64,000 nt of DNA from Bog-532 sp963742865. GTDB taxonomy: Bacteria > Actinomycetota > Actinomycetes > Streptosporangiales > Streptosporangiaceae. The notes beneath the pieces were generated by a model that was given only the letters and a program-made list of their open reading frames with translations, had not been told where the DNA came from and made no database searches. The DNA lies in NCBI GenBank assembly GCA_963742865.1, contig CAVUNW010000007.1, positions 175,343-239,342 of the forward strand, read 5' to 3'. Positions 26,852-35,900 of this stretch are shown in pieces; positions within the stretch are counted from its first letter, which is position 1, and every line of letters begins with the position of its first letter. Position numbers and translations under genes: made by a program.

Positions 26852-27178
26852 ATGCCGGGCTGGGGAAGCGGATTCCACTGGTGGGCCTGGGTGCTCGGTG
26901 CCGCCACGACGGCCGTCTTCTGGGCTCTGGTCATCTGGGCGATCGTGGCCCTCGTGCGCTGGGCGCACGAGGGAAACGGCCCGGCGGGCCCCGGCGGCTC
27001 GCCGGGCAGGCCGGGCTCCCAGGACTCGCGAGACGGAGAGGGCGGAGGGGACGTACGGGGTGCCGGCGATCGCGGGAACGACGGCGGCGGGCCGGGGCGG
27101 ACCCTGGCGAGCTGGTGCCCGGCCGGTGAGATCAGCACGGCGGAATACCACCGGCGCGTGGGAGCCGTGGGCCGGTAG
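26852..27178 (+). CDS. Small membrane protein with SHOCT-like tail
   Basis: A 108-residue protein. Residues 8-37 form one membrane segment (WAWVLGAATTAVFWALVIWA), a Gly/Pro/Asp-rich linker follows, and the C-terminus LASWCPAGEISTAEYHRRVG resembles the SHOCT oligomerisation motif (usually RYARGEIDEEEYRRRL). ATG 26852 has GGGGAGGG just upstream. Proteins of this build are common in actinobacteria, role unknown. Confidence 0.78.
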   Translation: MPGWGSGFHWWAWVLGAATTAVFWALVIWAIVALVRWAHEGNGPAGPGGSPGRPGSQDSRDGEGGGDVRGAGDRGNDGGGPGRTLASWCPAGEISTAEYHRRVGAVGR

Positions 27179-27423
27179 ACTGCGCCGGCGCGTCAGGCAC
27201 CAGGGGATGGACAACAGCACCCTCGTTGATCAATTATTCAGGAAGCCGGGACTTCGCCCTAAGTTTCGGCATCTTTACTATTGCTACTGTTCATACTTGA
27301 GCACGTAGTTCGGGACCATCGCCTCCCCGCAGAGGGGGCATCGGCCACTGGCCCCGTTCCGGGGGTCATGGGGAGGGTGTGACCCGTCACTGGCGTTATG
27401 CCATACATGGGAGGGGATCCACG

Positions 27424-27885
27424 GTGTTCGATCGGGCACGGGGATGGGATTTCTGGAACGGGGCCAGGATGGGGGCCGGGATGAACAGGACCGGATGGAA
27501 CGGGATGGGCGCGGCCGCGGCTGAGACCGCGGGGCCAGCGTCCGTTCCGCTGGGGCTTACGCACCGCATCTACCCGGACGGGCACGCGGTCGCCGTCATC
27601 GCCGGCGAACTGGACGCAGCCACGGCCGACCAGGCGCACGAGTACGTTTGCCAGGTCATCGACCGCAGCCGCGGGCCGGTCGGCATTGACCTGGCCGGGC
27701 TGACGTTCTGCGATGCCCGGGGGCTGCGGACCCTGGTGAGGGTGGCCGCGCACGCCCGGAAGACGGGTCACCGGCTCAGCCTGATCGCGCCGCGTCCCGC
27801 CATTGTCAAGATCATGCGCATCACGGGGGTGGACGCGAACTTCCCGGAGATGTGCCAGCCGGGCTCACACGTCACCCAGTCCTGA
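27424..27885 (+). CDS. STAS domain protein (anti-sigma factor antagonist-like)
   Basis: The C-terminal 105 residues form a STAS domain: HRIYPDGHAVAVIAGELDAA, a helix (ADQAHEYVCQVI), GIDLAGLTFCDARGLRTLVR and RLSLIAPRPAIVKIM. Antagonists of the RsbV/SpoIIAA type carry a phosphorylatable Ser or Thr in D-S-x-G-L; here the site reads DARGL with Ala, so classic phospho-switching is not expected. GTG 27424 is preferred because GGGAGGGG lies 8 bases upstream; it gives a 45-residue Gly/Trp/Asn-rich leader. ATG 27481 is an alternative. No partner kinase is adjacent; the ATPase at 14703 is a possible one. Confidence 0.82.
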   Translation: MFDRARGWDFWNGARMGAGMNRTGWNGMGAAAAETAGPASVPLGLTHRIYPDGHAVAVIAGELDAATADQAHEYVCQVIDRSRGPVGIDLAGLTFCDARGLRTLVRVAAHARKTGHRLSLIAPRPAIVKIMRITGVDANFPEMCQPGSHVTQS

Positions 27886-28026
27886 CCGGCGCCTCGCCGG
27901 GCGCCCCCGACGGCGCGCCTCGCCGGCCCTCCGACGGCGCCTCGTACCCCCGCCCCGAATGACGCTCTTGTCACGGTTCGGCGCTTTTCTGGTTGCCCGC
28001 GCCCGATTCGTTCTAAAGTCCTCCCC

Positions 28027-28446
28027 GTGCACGATCGAATGGCTGCCCATCGCCATCGGTGCCGCTGGGCCGTCCCGGCCAGGGGAGCCCGCTGGCTCGG
28101 TTGTGACCGTAATCCGCTGCGCCGCGGCACGGACCGGGCCGAGGTCGCCATCAGGCTGCTGGGCGCACTGCTGCTCCTCACCGGGGTGCCGGCCTCCGGG
28201 TTCGCGGTTGGCTGGTGGGCGGAGCATGTCGCTCTCGCCCACGACCGCGCGCAGGCGGCCGCGCTGAGCCAGGGTCAGCTGACCGGTGGCGTATTCCTCG
28301 TGGTCACCATGACCATGTTCGCCACGGCGTTCGCGCTGCTCGGGGCCGGGACGCTGGCCCGCCGGTCGCTGGATCGCCACCGGATGAGGGCCTGGGACGC
28401 CGAGTGGCGCGCGGTCGCGTCATTGTGGAACAGGCCCCGCACCTGA
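28027..28446 (+). CDS. Rv1733c-like membrane protein, shortened
   Basis: A 139-residue protein with two membrane segments (VAIRLLGALLLLTGVPASGF and GGVFLVVTMTMFATAFALLG). CDRNPLRRGTDRAE before the first and LARRSLDRHRMRAWDAEWRA after the second match the actinobacterial family of M. tuberculosis Rv1733c, a dormancy-associated protein. Family members are nearer 190-210 residues because a 50-60 residue extracytoplasmic part lies between the helices; here only about 22 residues separate them, so this looks like an internally shortened version. GTG 28027. It converges with a universal stress gene, and an 18-base tandem duplication covers its stop. Confidence 0.72.
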   Translation: MHDRMAAHRHRCRWAVPARGARWLGCDRNPLRRGTDRAEVAIRLLGALLLLTGVPASGFAVGWWAEHVALAHDRAQAAALSQGQLTGGVFLVVTMTMFATAFALLGAGTLARRSLDRHRMRAWDAEWRAVASLWNRPRT

Positions 28447-28470
28447 GAACCGCCCCGCACCTAAGAACCG
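28435..28470. repeat. 18-nt tandem duplication across a stop codon
   Basis: 28435-28452 (CCCCGCACCTGAGAACCG) is repeated at 28453-28470 with a single change that turns TGA into TAA. The first copy holds the stop of the Rv1733c-like gene. Confidence 0.88.
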
Positions 28471-28506
28471 CAGGCTCCTCCCGGGACCTGACGGCCAGAG
28501 CCCCGG

Positions 28507-29079
28507 CTAAGCGTGCACGGGCTCGGCCGCTGCCCTCGCCTCGCTGGGACGGACGACCACGACCGGGCAGGCCGCCGCGTGCAGGCAGTCCCGGGCCACG
28601 GGACCGAGCGGCGCCCGGGACTGCGGCGCCGGCGTCGCCGCGTAGGCCATACCCGCCCTCCCGGCCGGGCCGGGGTCCGGGCGGGTGCTGCCCAGCACGA
28701 GCATTTCCGCCCCCACAGAACGTTCGAGCAGGACGCGGGCCGGCGCCCCCTCTGCCAGTTCCATCTGCACGGCGTCCATCGGCGCCGCGCCCGTCTGGGC
28801 CCCGTCCGTCTGATCTGGGACCGGCTGCGAGCCGAGGGCTTCCTGGACCACGGCCTTCAGGGTGGATTCCCCCGCGGCCGCGCCGAGGGCGGCCTCGGCC
28901 ACCCGGGGCTGCGGCGCGTAATGCGGCGTGGGGAGACGTCTGTCCCGGACGTAGACGACGTGCACCCGCAGGCCGCGCAACTGAGCTTCCCTGGCCGCCC
29001 AGCGTACGGCGGCGACCGAAGCGGGCGAGCCGTCGGTGCCCACGAGGATTCGGCCGGTGGGTGAAGTCTGGTGTGGCAT
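28507..29079 (-). CDS. Universal stress protein (UspA family)
   Basis: A single Usp domain of 190 residues. The N-terminal strand and nucleotide loop are GRILVGTDGSPASVAAVRWA, then AREAQLRGLRVHVVYVRD; the later ATP-motif region GAEMLVLGSTRPDPG continues to HAAACPVVVVRP. The usual G-x2-G-x9-G-S/T is altered and a 15-residue insertion (AGMAYAATPAPQSRAPLG) sits there, so ATP binding is uncertain. ATG 29079 is chosen; the frame open to 29259 has no family match. Neighbouring Rv1733c-like and palindromic sites resemble dormancy-type gene sets. Confidence 0.85.
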   Translation of the reverse strand: MPHQTSPTGRILVGTDGSPASVAAVRWAAREAQLRGLRVHVVYVRDRRLPTPHYAPQPRVAEAALGAAAGESTLKAVVQEALGSQPVPDQTDGAQTGAAPMDAVQMELAEGAPARVLLERSVGAEMLVLGSTRPDPGPAGRAGMAYAATPAPQSRAPLGPVARDCLHAAACPVVVVRPSEARAAAEPVHA

Positions 29080-29195
29080 GTTTCCCACCCTTCTCGCGAT
29101 ATCAGCTGATGGCCGCGTCTCGACGCTGATCCGCGCACGTACAGCAGAACACGCGGACGCCGCATAGTCCATCACGCACTGAGCGTGAGGGCAAC

Positions 29196-29212
29196 CGTCA
29201 CTAGGGGTGACG
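29196..29212. promoter_or_regulatory. Palindrome upstream of the universal stress gene
   Basis: CGTCAC and GTGACG arms flank 5 bases (29196-29212). It lies about 117 bases before the stress gene start and 100 bases from the VOC gene stop, so it is a candidate operator of the stress gene. Confidence 0.4.
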
Positions 29213-29314
29213 TTACCTGCGGTTCCGTAGTGAAAGGCGGGATGTTTGCCCCCAAACAAGTCAGTCTGGGGGCGCGGTGTTCACGCGGCGTGACGTTCAC
29301 GCCGCCGTCCCGGG

Positions 29315-29740
29315 TCAGTTGTCGGTGGCGTTCTTCCGCGGCTCGCCCCGGTAGGTGCCGAACGACCACCGATTGCCCTCCGGGTCGCGCACGGCGAAGT
29401 CCCGCGAGCCGTAATCGGTTTCGTGCAGGCCCATGAGGACTTCGGCGCCGGCCGCGGTCGCGCGGGCGAACAGCTTGTCCGGCTCGTCGGTGACGACGTA
29501 GCAGCCGGTGCTGCCCGGCTGAATCGGCCAGGGGTCGTCCGCATTGGGCTCCCGGGCCGAGCCCAGCATGATCCCGCCGCCGGGCGGCCAGGACAGCTGC
29601 GCGTGGTGAACGACCTCGCGGTCGGCGTAGACCGCGGTCGCCTCGAACCCGAACGCGTCGACGAGGAACTTGATGAGCCCGAGCGCGTCGCGGGCGCGGA
29701 GCGTGGGCCATACCTGGGGTGCTGGTGTGTTATCGGTCAT
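29315..29740 (-). CDS. VOC superfamily (glyoxalase/bleomycin-resistance-like) protein
   Basis: A 141-residue vicinal-oxygen-chelate fold protein. It starts MTDNTPAPQVWPTLRARDAL, shows VVHHAQLSWPPGGGIMLGSA in the first beta-alpha module and RDFAVRDPEGNRWSFGTYRG at the end, the usual metal-ligand Glu position being in DPEGNRW. This subtype is close to PhnB-like/YdeM-like family members. ATG 29740 is chosen because the domain begins right there. Substrate unknown. It lies alone on the minus strand. Confidence 0.85.
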   Translation of the reverse strand: MTDNTPAPQVWPTLRARDALGLIKFLVDAFGFEATAVYADREVVHHAQLSWPPGGGIMLGSAREPNADDPWPIQPGSTGCYVVTDEPDKLFARATAAGAEVLMGLHETDYGSRDFAVRDPEGNRWSFGTYRGEPRKNATDN

Positions 29741-30232
29741 GCCTGCGATCCTTCCCCGGCGGCAGCCGTCCCGGCTTGGACGTTTCGGAACTCCAGCGGG
29801 CGCAGCCCCGGCGCCGGCTGATGCTGCACCGATTCCGAGATCATGCCGTCGTCCCTCCGCCGCCACCCCCTTGGCAGGCCCGCGACCTGCACCTATTGTC
29901 CCCGAACGGCGCGCCGTTCACCAGCTCCGGGCAACCGGCCCTCGCCCCGGTGAACCGGAATGGTGCGAGAGCCGTATCCATAGTGGCCACCGGCTGCCCG
30001 GAGCGGCGCCGCCACGGGGTGACCGGGGGCGGCGCAGCATGCGCACAAACCACGGAAGTTATCACTCCGTGATAGCGCATTACGCTATGTGAATTCACAT
30101 AAACGGTCTCGTCCTGCAGCGAACTTGTGGAAGATAACGGACGGAGCAGAAAACCGACCGATCATCCCGCGGGACCGGCACGCGATCGTCGCGGTATCTG
30201 GCGCAGGACGGACGATATGCAGAACGACGTGA
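29741..30232. other. Gene-poor 0.5 kb with two perfect palindromes
   Basis: No open frame here looks coding. The stretch is lower in GC near its right end and contains ATCACTCCGTGAT (30061-30073) and TATGTGAATTCACATA (30086-30101), both perfect inverted repeats. These would suit dimeric repressors, but no intact gene starts nearby; the HtrA remnant follows. Confidence 0.6.
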
Positions 30233-30532
30233 GCGGCGGCGGGCGAGGCCGCCGTCGCGGTCAGCAGCAGCCCCAGCGGCCGGTCCTTCACCCCGGTGAC
30301 CGGCAATGTCAGTGGCACGAGCGCGGCCACGACCATCGCCGGCCACCGCCTCACCGGACTGCTGCGGGCCACGGCGCAGGTCATACCGGGGCAGGGCATC
30401 GGCGGCCCGCTGGTCAATCTGTCGGGCGAGGTCATTGGCATCACCCTGGCGGGGTCACCGGGCGATGCCCACGACCGGGAGGCCCCGCCACCGCCGCACA
30501 GCCTTAGTAAAGAGGCGGCCCGGGCGGCATAA
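30233..30532 (+). pseudogene. Remnant of an HtrA/trypsin-like serine protease
   Basis: After a TGA at 30230 the frame encodes GEAAVAVSSSPSGRSFTPVT, then GLLRATAQVIPGQGIGGPLV and NLSGEVIGITLAG. This aligns by eye with the C-terminal half of S1C proteases (typically QTDAAINPGNSGGPLVN plus DGEVIGI). The nucleophile motif GNSGGP has become GQGIGGP, so the catalytic Ser is gone. No protease N-terminus with His and Asp is found upstream and no PDZ domain follows. It is a decayed fragment, not a working gene. Confidence 0.65.
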
Positions 30533-30755
30533 CTGGCGCGCTGTAATAAGTACGAAAGATTTACACACGTGTCGTAGGTGACGCACCGACGTGCGGCGTT
30601 AGGGGTTGGTAATTGACTTCTCATATTCCGTCGCGGGAAACGGCGCGAAGCTGACCGAGATATTACCGTTCTGATTTCGCCGTTTTTGCGCACCCGGCAG
30701 GTCTAACGTGATCGCTCGGGAGCCTTACCGAGACATCATCATGGAGGTGGATTGA

Positions 30756-32294
30756 ATGCGCACCGGCCATAGGCCCGCATGGCGCCGCCGCCCACAGAGC
30801 CGTGCGGCGCGCATCGCGGTGCCCCTTGCCATCCCGATGGCACTGGGCCTGACGCTGGGCGCCGTCCTGGCGTTCACTGGCGGTCCGTCGAGCACGACCA
30901 TCCAGCAGTCGGCTGCGGGCGCGACCGCGAGTCCGAGCGCCAGCCCGTCGGCATCCGCGAGCGCCGCGGTGAGCCCGGCGGCCACGGCGACGGCACCCGC
31001 CGCCGCGGCGGCGGCCGCCAACGTCAGCTGCGACATCGTCGTCCCGGCGAACCCGCTGACCGCACAGGGTCTGGCCACCCCGTACCAGCTCACCGGGCCG
31101 AACGGGATGACCCCGGCCGCGTCCGGGTGCACGATGGCGAACTTCGCCAACCTGGGCGCGTTCGTCCAGGCTACGATCCTCGACCCGGCCACCGGCGCCC
31201 TGTCGGTCTACGAGCCGCTGGTGATCACCCAGGGCACCCAGCCCGCCGCGGCCCCGGTCGTGCCCACACTTCCCGCGGGCGCGGTCGTCACCATCGACTT
31301 CGGGTTCAACGGCACCAACCTGACCCAGGTCGGCGCCAACGGTCAGGCCCTTCAGCAGGGCAGATGCGTCAACGGACTGAACGGGTCGATCTTCGGCCAG
31401 GTCTCGTTCTGCAACGGCACGCAGTTCTTCCAGGCGGCCGCGCAGGCCGAGGCCCAGGGCAAGCTGGTCGTCCCGGCGACCGGTACCTCACCCAAGACGG
31501 GGCAGGCCTGCCTGACCACCCGGTCGTTCTCCCTGATCGACCAGGACCAGAGCGACAACGTCACCACGACGTACCTGCTGACCGGCAACGGCCAGACCGC
31601 GCAGTTCAACCCGGCCAACAAGGCGGCGCTGGCGGGCGCGCAGAATATCAACAACGGCAGCGACAACATCCTGCTCGACGGCTTCGTGGACCCGACCATC
31701 GGCTGCACGCCGTTCCAGGCACCGGACCTGTCGCAGGCCGGCGCGATGGGCTCCTCGCAGGCGCTGGATGAGCTGTCCGCGGCCAAGAACCAGGCGGCGC
31801 CGATCGCCCTGGTGCCGGAGAACGACGAGATGGCCCTGGTCAACAACGCCTTCAGCGCGACCAAGACCAACCTCTACCGCAGCAACGTCGGCCAGCCGCC
31901 GATCAGCAACGCCAACAACGCGGCGGACAGCCCGGCGAACTACTGCCAGAACATGGTCAACGTCCAGACGCCGTTCCTGGCGAACAACATGGCCCTGCTG
32001 TCCACCGGTGCGACCCCCGTGCCCGCGGTGGGCAACAACCTGTTCACCTTCATGGCCAACCGGCTGAACATGTCCTTCACCAACCTCAACTGCCAGAACT
32101 TCGGCCTGAAGAACCCGGTGACGGTGAGCCTGGACGGCAACGGCGCGGCCATCGCGGCCACGTTCAACACCACCGCGCAGACGGCCACCGCCGCAGGCAC
32201 GGCCGCCGGGACCGGCACGGCCGGTACGGGAACCCTGCCGAACCAGCGCCGGGGCCGCCCGCACCACCGCCTGCAGGCCCCATCCGGAATGTGA
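30756..32294 (+). CDS. Secreted or membrane-anchored Ala/Asn/Thr-rich protein of unknown function
   Basis: I do not recognise this 512-residue protein. The N-terminus has arginines (RRRPQSRAARIAV) before one hydrophobic segment (PLAIPMALGLTLGAVLAF), then a Ser/Ala/Pro/Thr linker of about 45 residues (ATASPSASPSASASAAVSP), as in exported proteins anchored in the membrane. The large exported part is rich in Asn, Gln, Thr and Ala and has eight cysteines in short motifs (VSCDI, SGCTM, GRCVN, SFCNG, QACLT, IGCTP, NYCQN, LNCQN), which could make four disulfides. The tail is basic (RRGRPHHRLQAP). ATG 30756 follows GGAGGTGG. A strong hairpin terminator ends the gene. The preceding 220 bases are AT-richer and likely hold the promoter. 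Confidence 0.82.
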   Translation: MRTGHRPAWRRRPQSRAARIAVPLAIPMALGLTLGAVLAFTGGPSSTTIQQSAAGATASPSASPSASASAAVSPAATATAPAAAAAAANVSCDIVVPANPLTAQGLATPYQLTGPNGMTPAASGCTMANFANLGAFVQATILDPATGALSVYEPLVITQGTQPAAAPVVPTLPAGAVVTIDFGFNGTNLTQVGANGQALQQGRCVNGLNGSIFGQVSFCNGTQFFQAAAQAEAQGKLVVPATGTSPKTGQACLTTRSFSLIDQDQSDNVTTTYLLTGNGQTAQFNPANKAALAGAQNINNGSDNILLDGFVDPTIGCTPFQAPDLSQAGAMGSSQALDELSAAKNQAAPIALVPENDEMALVNNAFSATKTNLYRSNVGQPPISNANNAADSPANYCQNMVNVQTPFLANNMALLSTGATPVPAVGNNLFTFMANRLNMSFTNLNCQNFGLKNPVTVSLDGNGAAIAATFNTTAQTATAAGTAAGTGTAGTGTLPNQRRGRPHHRLQAPSGM

Positions 32295-32346
32295 GGCACC
32301 CTGACCGCTAGCGGTCTGGTCCGGTAGCGGACCACCTTCATGACGC

Positions 32347-32375
32347 GGCGTCCCCGGGATATTCCCGGGGACGCC
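32347..32375. terminator. Hairpin terminator after the secreted-protein gene
   Basis: Perfect 13-bp arms (GGCGTCCCCGGGA and complement) surround a TAT loop, 52 bases after the stop codon. Confidence 0.85.
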
Positions 32376-32912
32376 GTGTCACGTCCGGGCTGTGCCCGCA
32401 CCGCGGAGAACCGGCTGGTCGTGGTGTCGCACGCGCTGGACCACCCGGCCCGGACCTGCGCTCGGCCGGGCGCGATCTTGCGTTCCATCACACCTGGGCC
32501 GAAGCGGCCAGCGACACCTGGCGTTCTACCGGTCGCTGGATGGCCCAGAGGCGACACCGAGAACGCCGGTCAGGAGGACGCAGACCGCGCGACGTTGATC
32601 GCCCGGTTCCGCCGCCTGGCGGACAGACTCGGTGCCGCCCCTGTTGGCACCCGTAACGGCCTCCCCCCGCAAACCGGACCGGGGCGCCGCTGACGAAATT
32701 ACCGTCCGCCGGCCGGACCGCACGCGGTGATTGCTGTCCGGATTCGTCCGGACATTTTCCGGCTGGCGGCGGCCTCCGGCAGGAGGTCAAGACCAGCAGG
32801 TCATGGGGGTAAAGGATTTACCAGTCCGGACACACCGCCTGGTGCTGGTCGGTAGTGTCCTGGACCCATACAGGGGTGACATAACGGGGCAGGTACTTCC
32901 AAGGGGGGACGT
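32376..32912. other. Gene-free 0.54 kb leader of the nSTAND gene
   Basis: Small open frames here have no recognisable features. The stretch holds the TGTCCGGA inverted repeat (32735-32754), another GTCCGGAC near 32824, and ends in AAGGGGGG just before ATG 32913. It is best read as an untranslated regulatory region. Confidence 0.55.
32735..32754. promoter_or_regulatory. Perfect inverted repeat upstream of the nSTAND gene
   Basis: TGTCCGGATTCGTCCGGACA has 8-bp arms around TTCG. A further GTCCGGAC lies at about 32824-32831. These could be operators for the HTH domain of the gene itself or hairpins in its leader. Confidence 0.45.
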
Positions 32913-35900
32913 ATGCCCAATGGCGCATCGAGCCAGCCTGGTTTAAGAGAGCTGGCCGCCTGCCAGACGCGCGGGGACTTCGGGCGGCTGCTGACCCGGC
33001 TCCGCAGGTCCGCCGGGCTGAGCATCCGGCAGGTCCAGCTGGCCACCAAGATCCCGACCGCGACGCTGGGCGATTACTTCAAGGGCACGCACCTGCCGCC
33101 GCCGCGCGATCGCACGCTGGAACGCATCGTGGCAGCGTGCGGGGTCACCGGCGCACCCCTCCTCGAAGCCTGGGAGGCGGCGCTGGAAAGGGTCCGGCTT
33201 TCGCCGGGGCGGCCGCCGCCAACGCCCCGGCGCCCTACCGGGGCCTGGCCTTCTTCCGGACCGAGGACGCCGGCTGGTTCTTCGGCCGGGAACGGCTGAC
33301 CACGCTGCTGACCGAGCGGGCGGCGGGCCAGCGCGCGCGGGGCGTGCCCCTGGTCGTGGTCGGGCCGTCCGGGGCAGGAAAGTCGTCGCTGCTGCGAGCG
33401 GGCCTGATGCCGTCCCTTGGCCCGGACACGCAGGCCATCGTGCTCACCCCGGGCCCGCATCCGCTGGACACGCTGACCGGCGTGGCCGCGGCGCGGTCTG
33501 CCGGGTCCCTGGCCGGCGACCCGCCGCTCGCCCTCATCGTCGACCAGTTCGAGGAGGTATTCGCGCCCGGGGTGGGCGAGGAGGAGCGGCAGGCATTCAT
33601 CGGGACGCTGTGCGAGGCGGCCGCACCGTCCGGGGACGGCGCTGCCACCCTGGTGGTGCTGGGCCTGCGGGCCGACTTCTACGCCCGCGCTCTCGCCGAT
33701 CCCCGGCTGGCGCTGTTTCTCCAGGACAGCCAGATCGTGGTCGGGCCGATGACCGAGGACGAGCTGCGCCGCGCGATCGTGGAGCCCGCGCGGAAGGCCC
33801 GGGCCGACCTGGAGCCCGGGCTCGTCGACCTGCTGCTGCGCGATATCCGGCCGGTCACCGCGCGGAGCGGGGCGCACGATCCCGGCGCCCTGCCGTTGCT
33901 GTCGTACGCGCTGCTGTCCACCTGGCGGGAGCGGAAGTCCGGCCGGCTGACCATCGCCGGCTACCGGGACAGCGGCGGCATCGAGAACGCGGTGGCCCGC
34001 TCGGCCGATGCGGCGCTGGGCGAGCTGAACGCCGAGCAGCGGGAGGCCGCCCGGCGCCTCTTTCTCCGGCTGGTGTGGGTGTCCGACGACAGGGCCGATA
34101 CCCGCCGCCGGGTCCCGCTCGGCTGAACTCGGGCACCTGGACGGACCGGAGCACGGCCGAGCCCGACGACGGCACCCGCACGGTGCTGGCCCTGTTCGTG
34201 CACCAGCGGCTGATCACCAGCGATAGCACCGGGACGGCGGAGATCACGCACGAGGCCTTGCTGACCGCCTGGCCGCAACTGCGGCGCTGGATCGACGAGA
34301 GCCGGACCGAGCTGGTCATCCAGCGGCGGATCGCCGAGCCGGCCCAGCTCCTGGCAGGATGCCGGGCGCGACGAGGGCGAACTGCTGCGCGGCGGGCGGC
34401 TCGCCATGGCCCGCCCCTGGGTCGCCGATCCGGGCCGCCGGGCCGGGCTGGGCCCGGTGGAACGCGAGTTCGTCGACGAGTCGGTTCGGCACACGCCGCT
34501 GCCCGGAGCGGGACGAACAGCGAGCGGCAGTACGCGCCGCATCCGCCGCCTCGCGGGAGCGCTGGCCGTGCTGCTGCTGCTGACGGCCGCCCTGTCCGGC
34601 TATGCGCTGCAGGCCCGGGCGGCGATGGGCAGCGAGCGCAGCCAGGCGGCCTCGCTGGCGGTGGCGGTCGAAGGCCAGGAACTGCGCAACCAGGACCCGA
34701 CGCTCGCGGCGCGGCTCAGCCTGGCCGCGTACCGGATCGCGGTGACCTCGCAGGCCCGGGCCAGCCTGCTGGACTCCTCGGCGGCACTCCCAGGCGGCCC
34801 GGCTGATGGGACCGTCGGACAGCGGCGTGCAGTCCGTCGCGCTCAGCCCGGACCGCGACTTGCTGGCCGAGGCTGCGGCGGACGGCACCGTGCGGCTATG
34901 GAACGTGACCGATCCCGATCGCCCGGTCAGCCTGGGCAAGCCATTTCTGCGGCTGAGCACGGCGGTATACGCGATCGCGTTCAGCCCCGCAGGAACCACG
35001 CTGGCCGTCGGCGGCGCGAACGAGGAGGTCCAGCTCTGGAACGTGATCCATCCGGCGCGGCCCGCCGCGATCGGGCGGGCGCTCGCCGGGCCGTCTGGCA
35101 CCGGGCAGTCGCTCGCCGGGCTGTCTGGCATCGGGCAGTCGCTCACCGGGCTGTCTGGCATCGGGCAGTCGCTCACCGGGCTGTCTGGCATCGGGCAGTC
35201 GCTCACCGGGCCGGCCAGCACGGTCTACGCCCTGGCTTTCAGCCCGGACGGGACGACGCTGGCCGCCGGGAGCGCCGAGGCCAGCGGCGGCGGCAGCGTC
35301 CGGCTGTGGAAGCTGACCGCACAGGGTCCGGCCGGACCGCCGGTGACCCTGCCCGCGGCGGACGGCGCCGTGCAGTCGGTGGCGTTCAGCCCGGACGGCA
35401 GCGCGCTGGCCACCGGGACGGCGGGCGGCACCGTGGCCCGGTGGGACCTGACGAGCGGCCGGCGGCCGGGAACCTGCCCCGCTCGCGGCGCTGTCGGTGT
35501 CCGGGCCGGCGCGGGCGGTGTATTCGGTCACGTTCAGCCCGGACGGCAAGACGCTGGCGGCCGGCAGCCAGGACAAGGCCGTATGGGTCTGGAACGTGGC
35601 CCAGCGCGCCCGCCCCCGGCTCACCCACCACTTCACCGGCGCGACGAGCTGGATCAACGCGGTCGCCTTCAGCCCGGACGGCACGATGGTGGCCGCGGGC
35701 AGCAGCGACGACAGCGCGCAGATCTGGGACCTGGCCTCCGGCGCCGCGATCGCGACCCTGGCCCATCCGGGCCCGATCACCACGGTGGCCTGGGACGGCA
35801 ACCAGCACCCTGATCACCGGGGCCGCCGACGGCAGCGTCCGGCTGTGGTCGATCTGCCGCCCGCGCTGGCCATCGGCGGCGTGGTCAACGGCGTGGCGTT

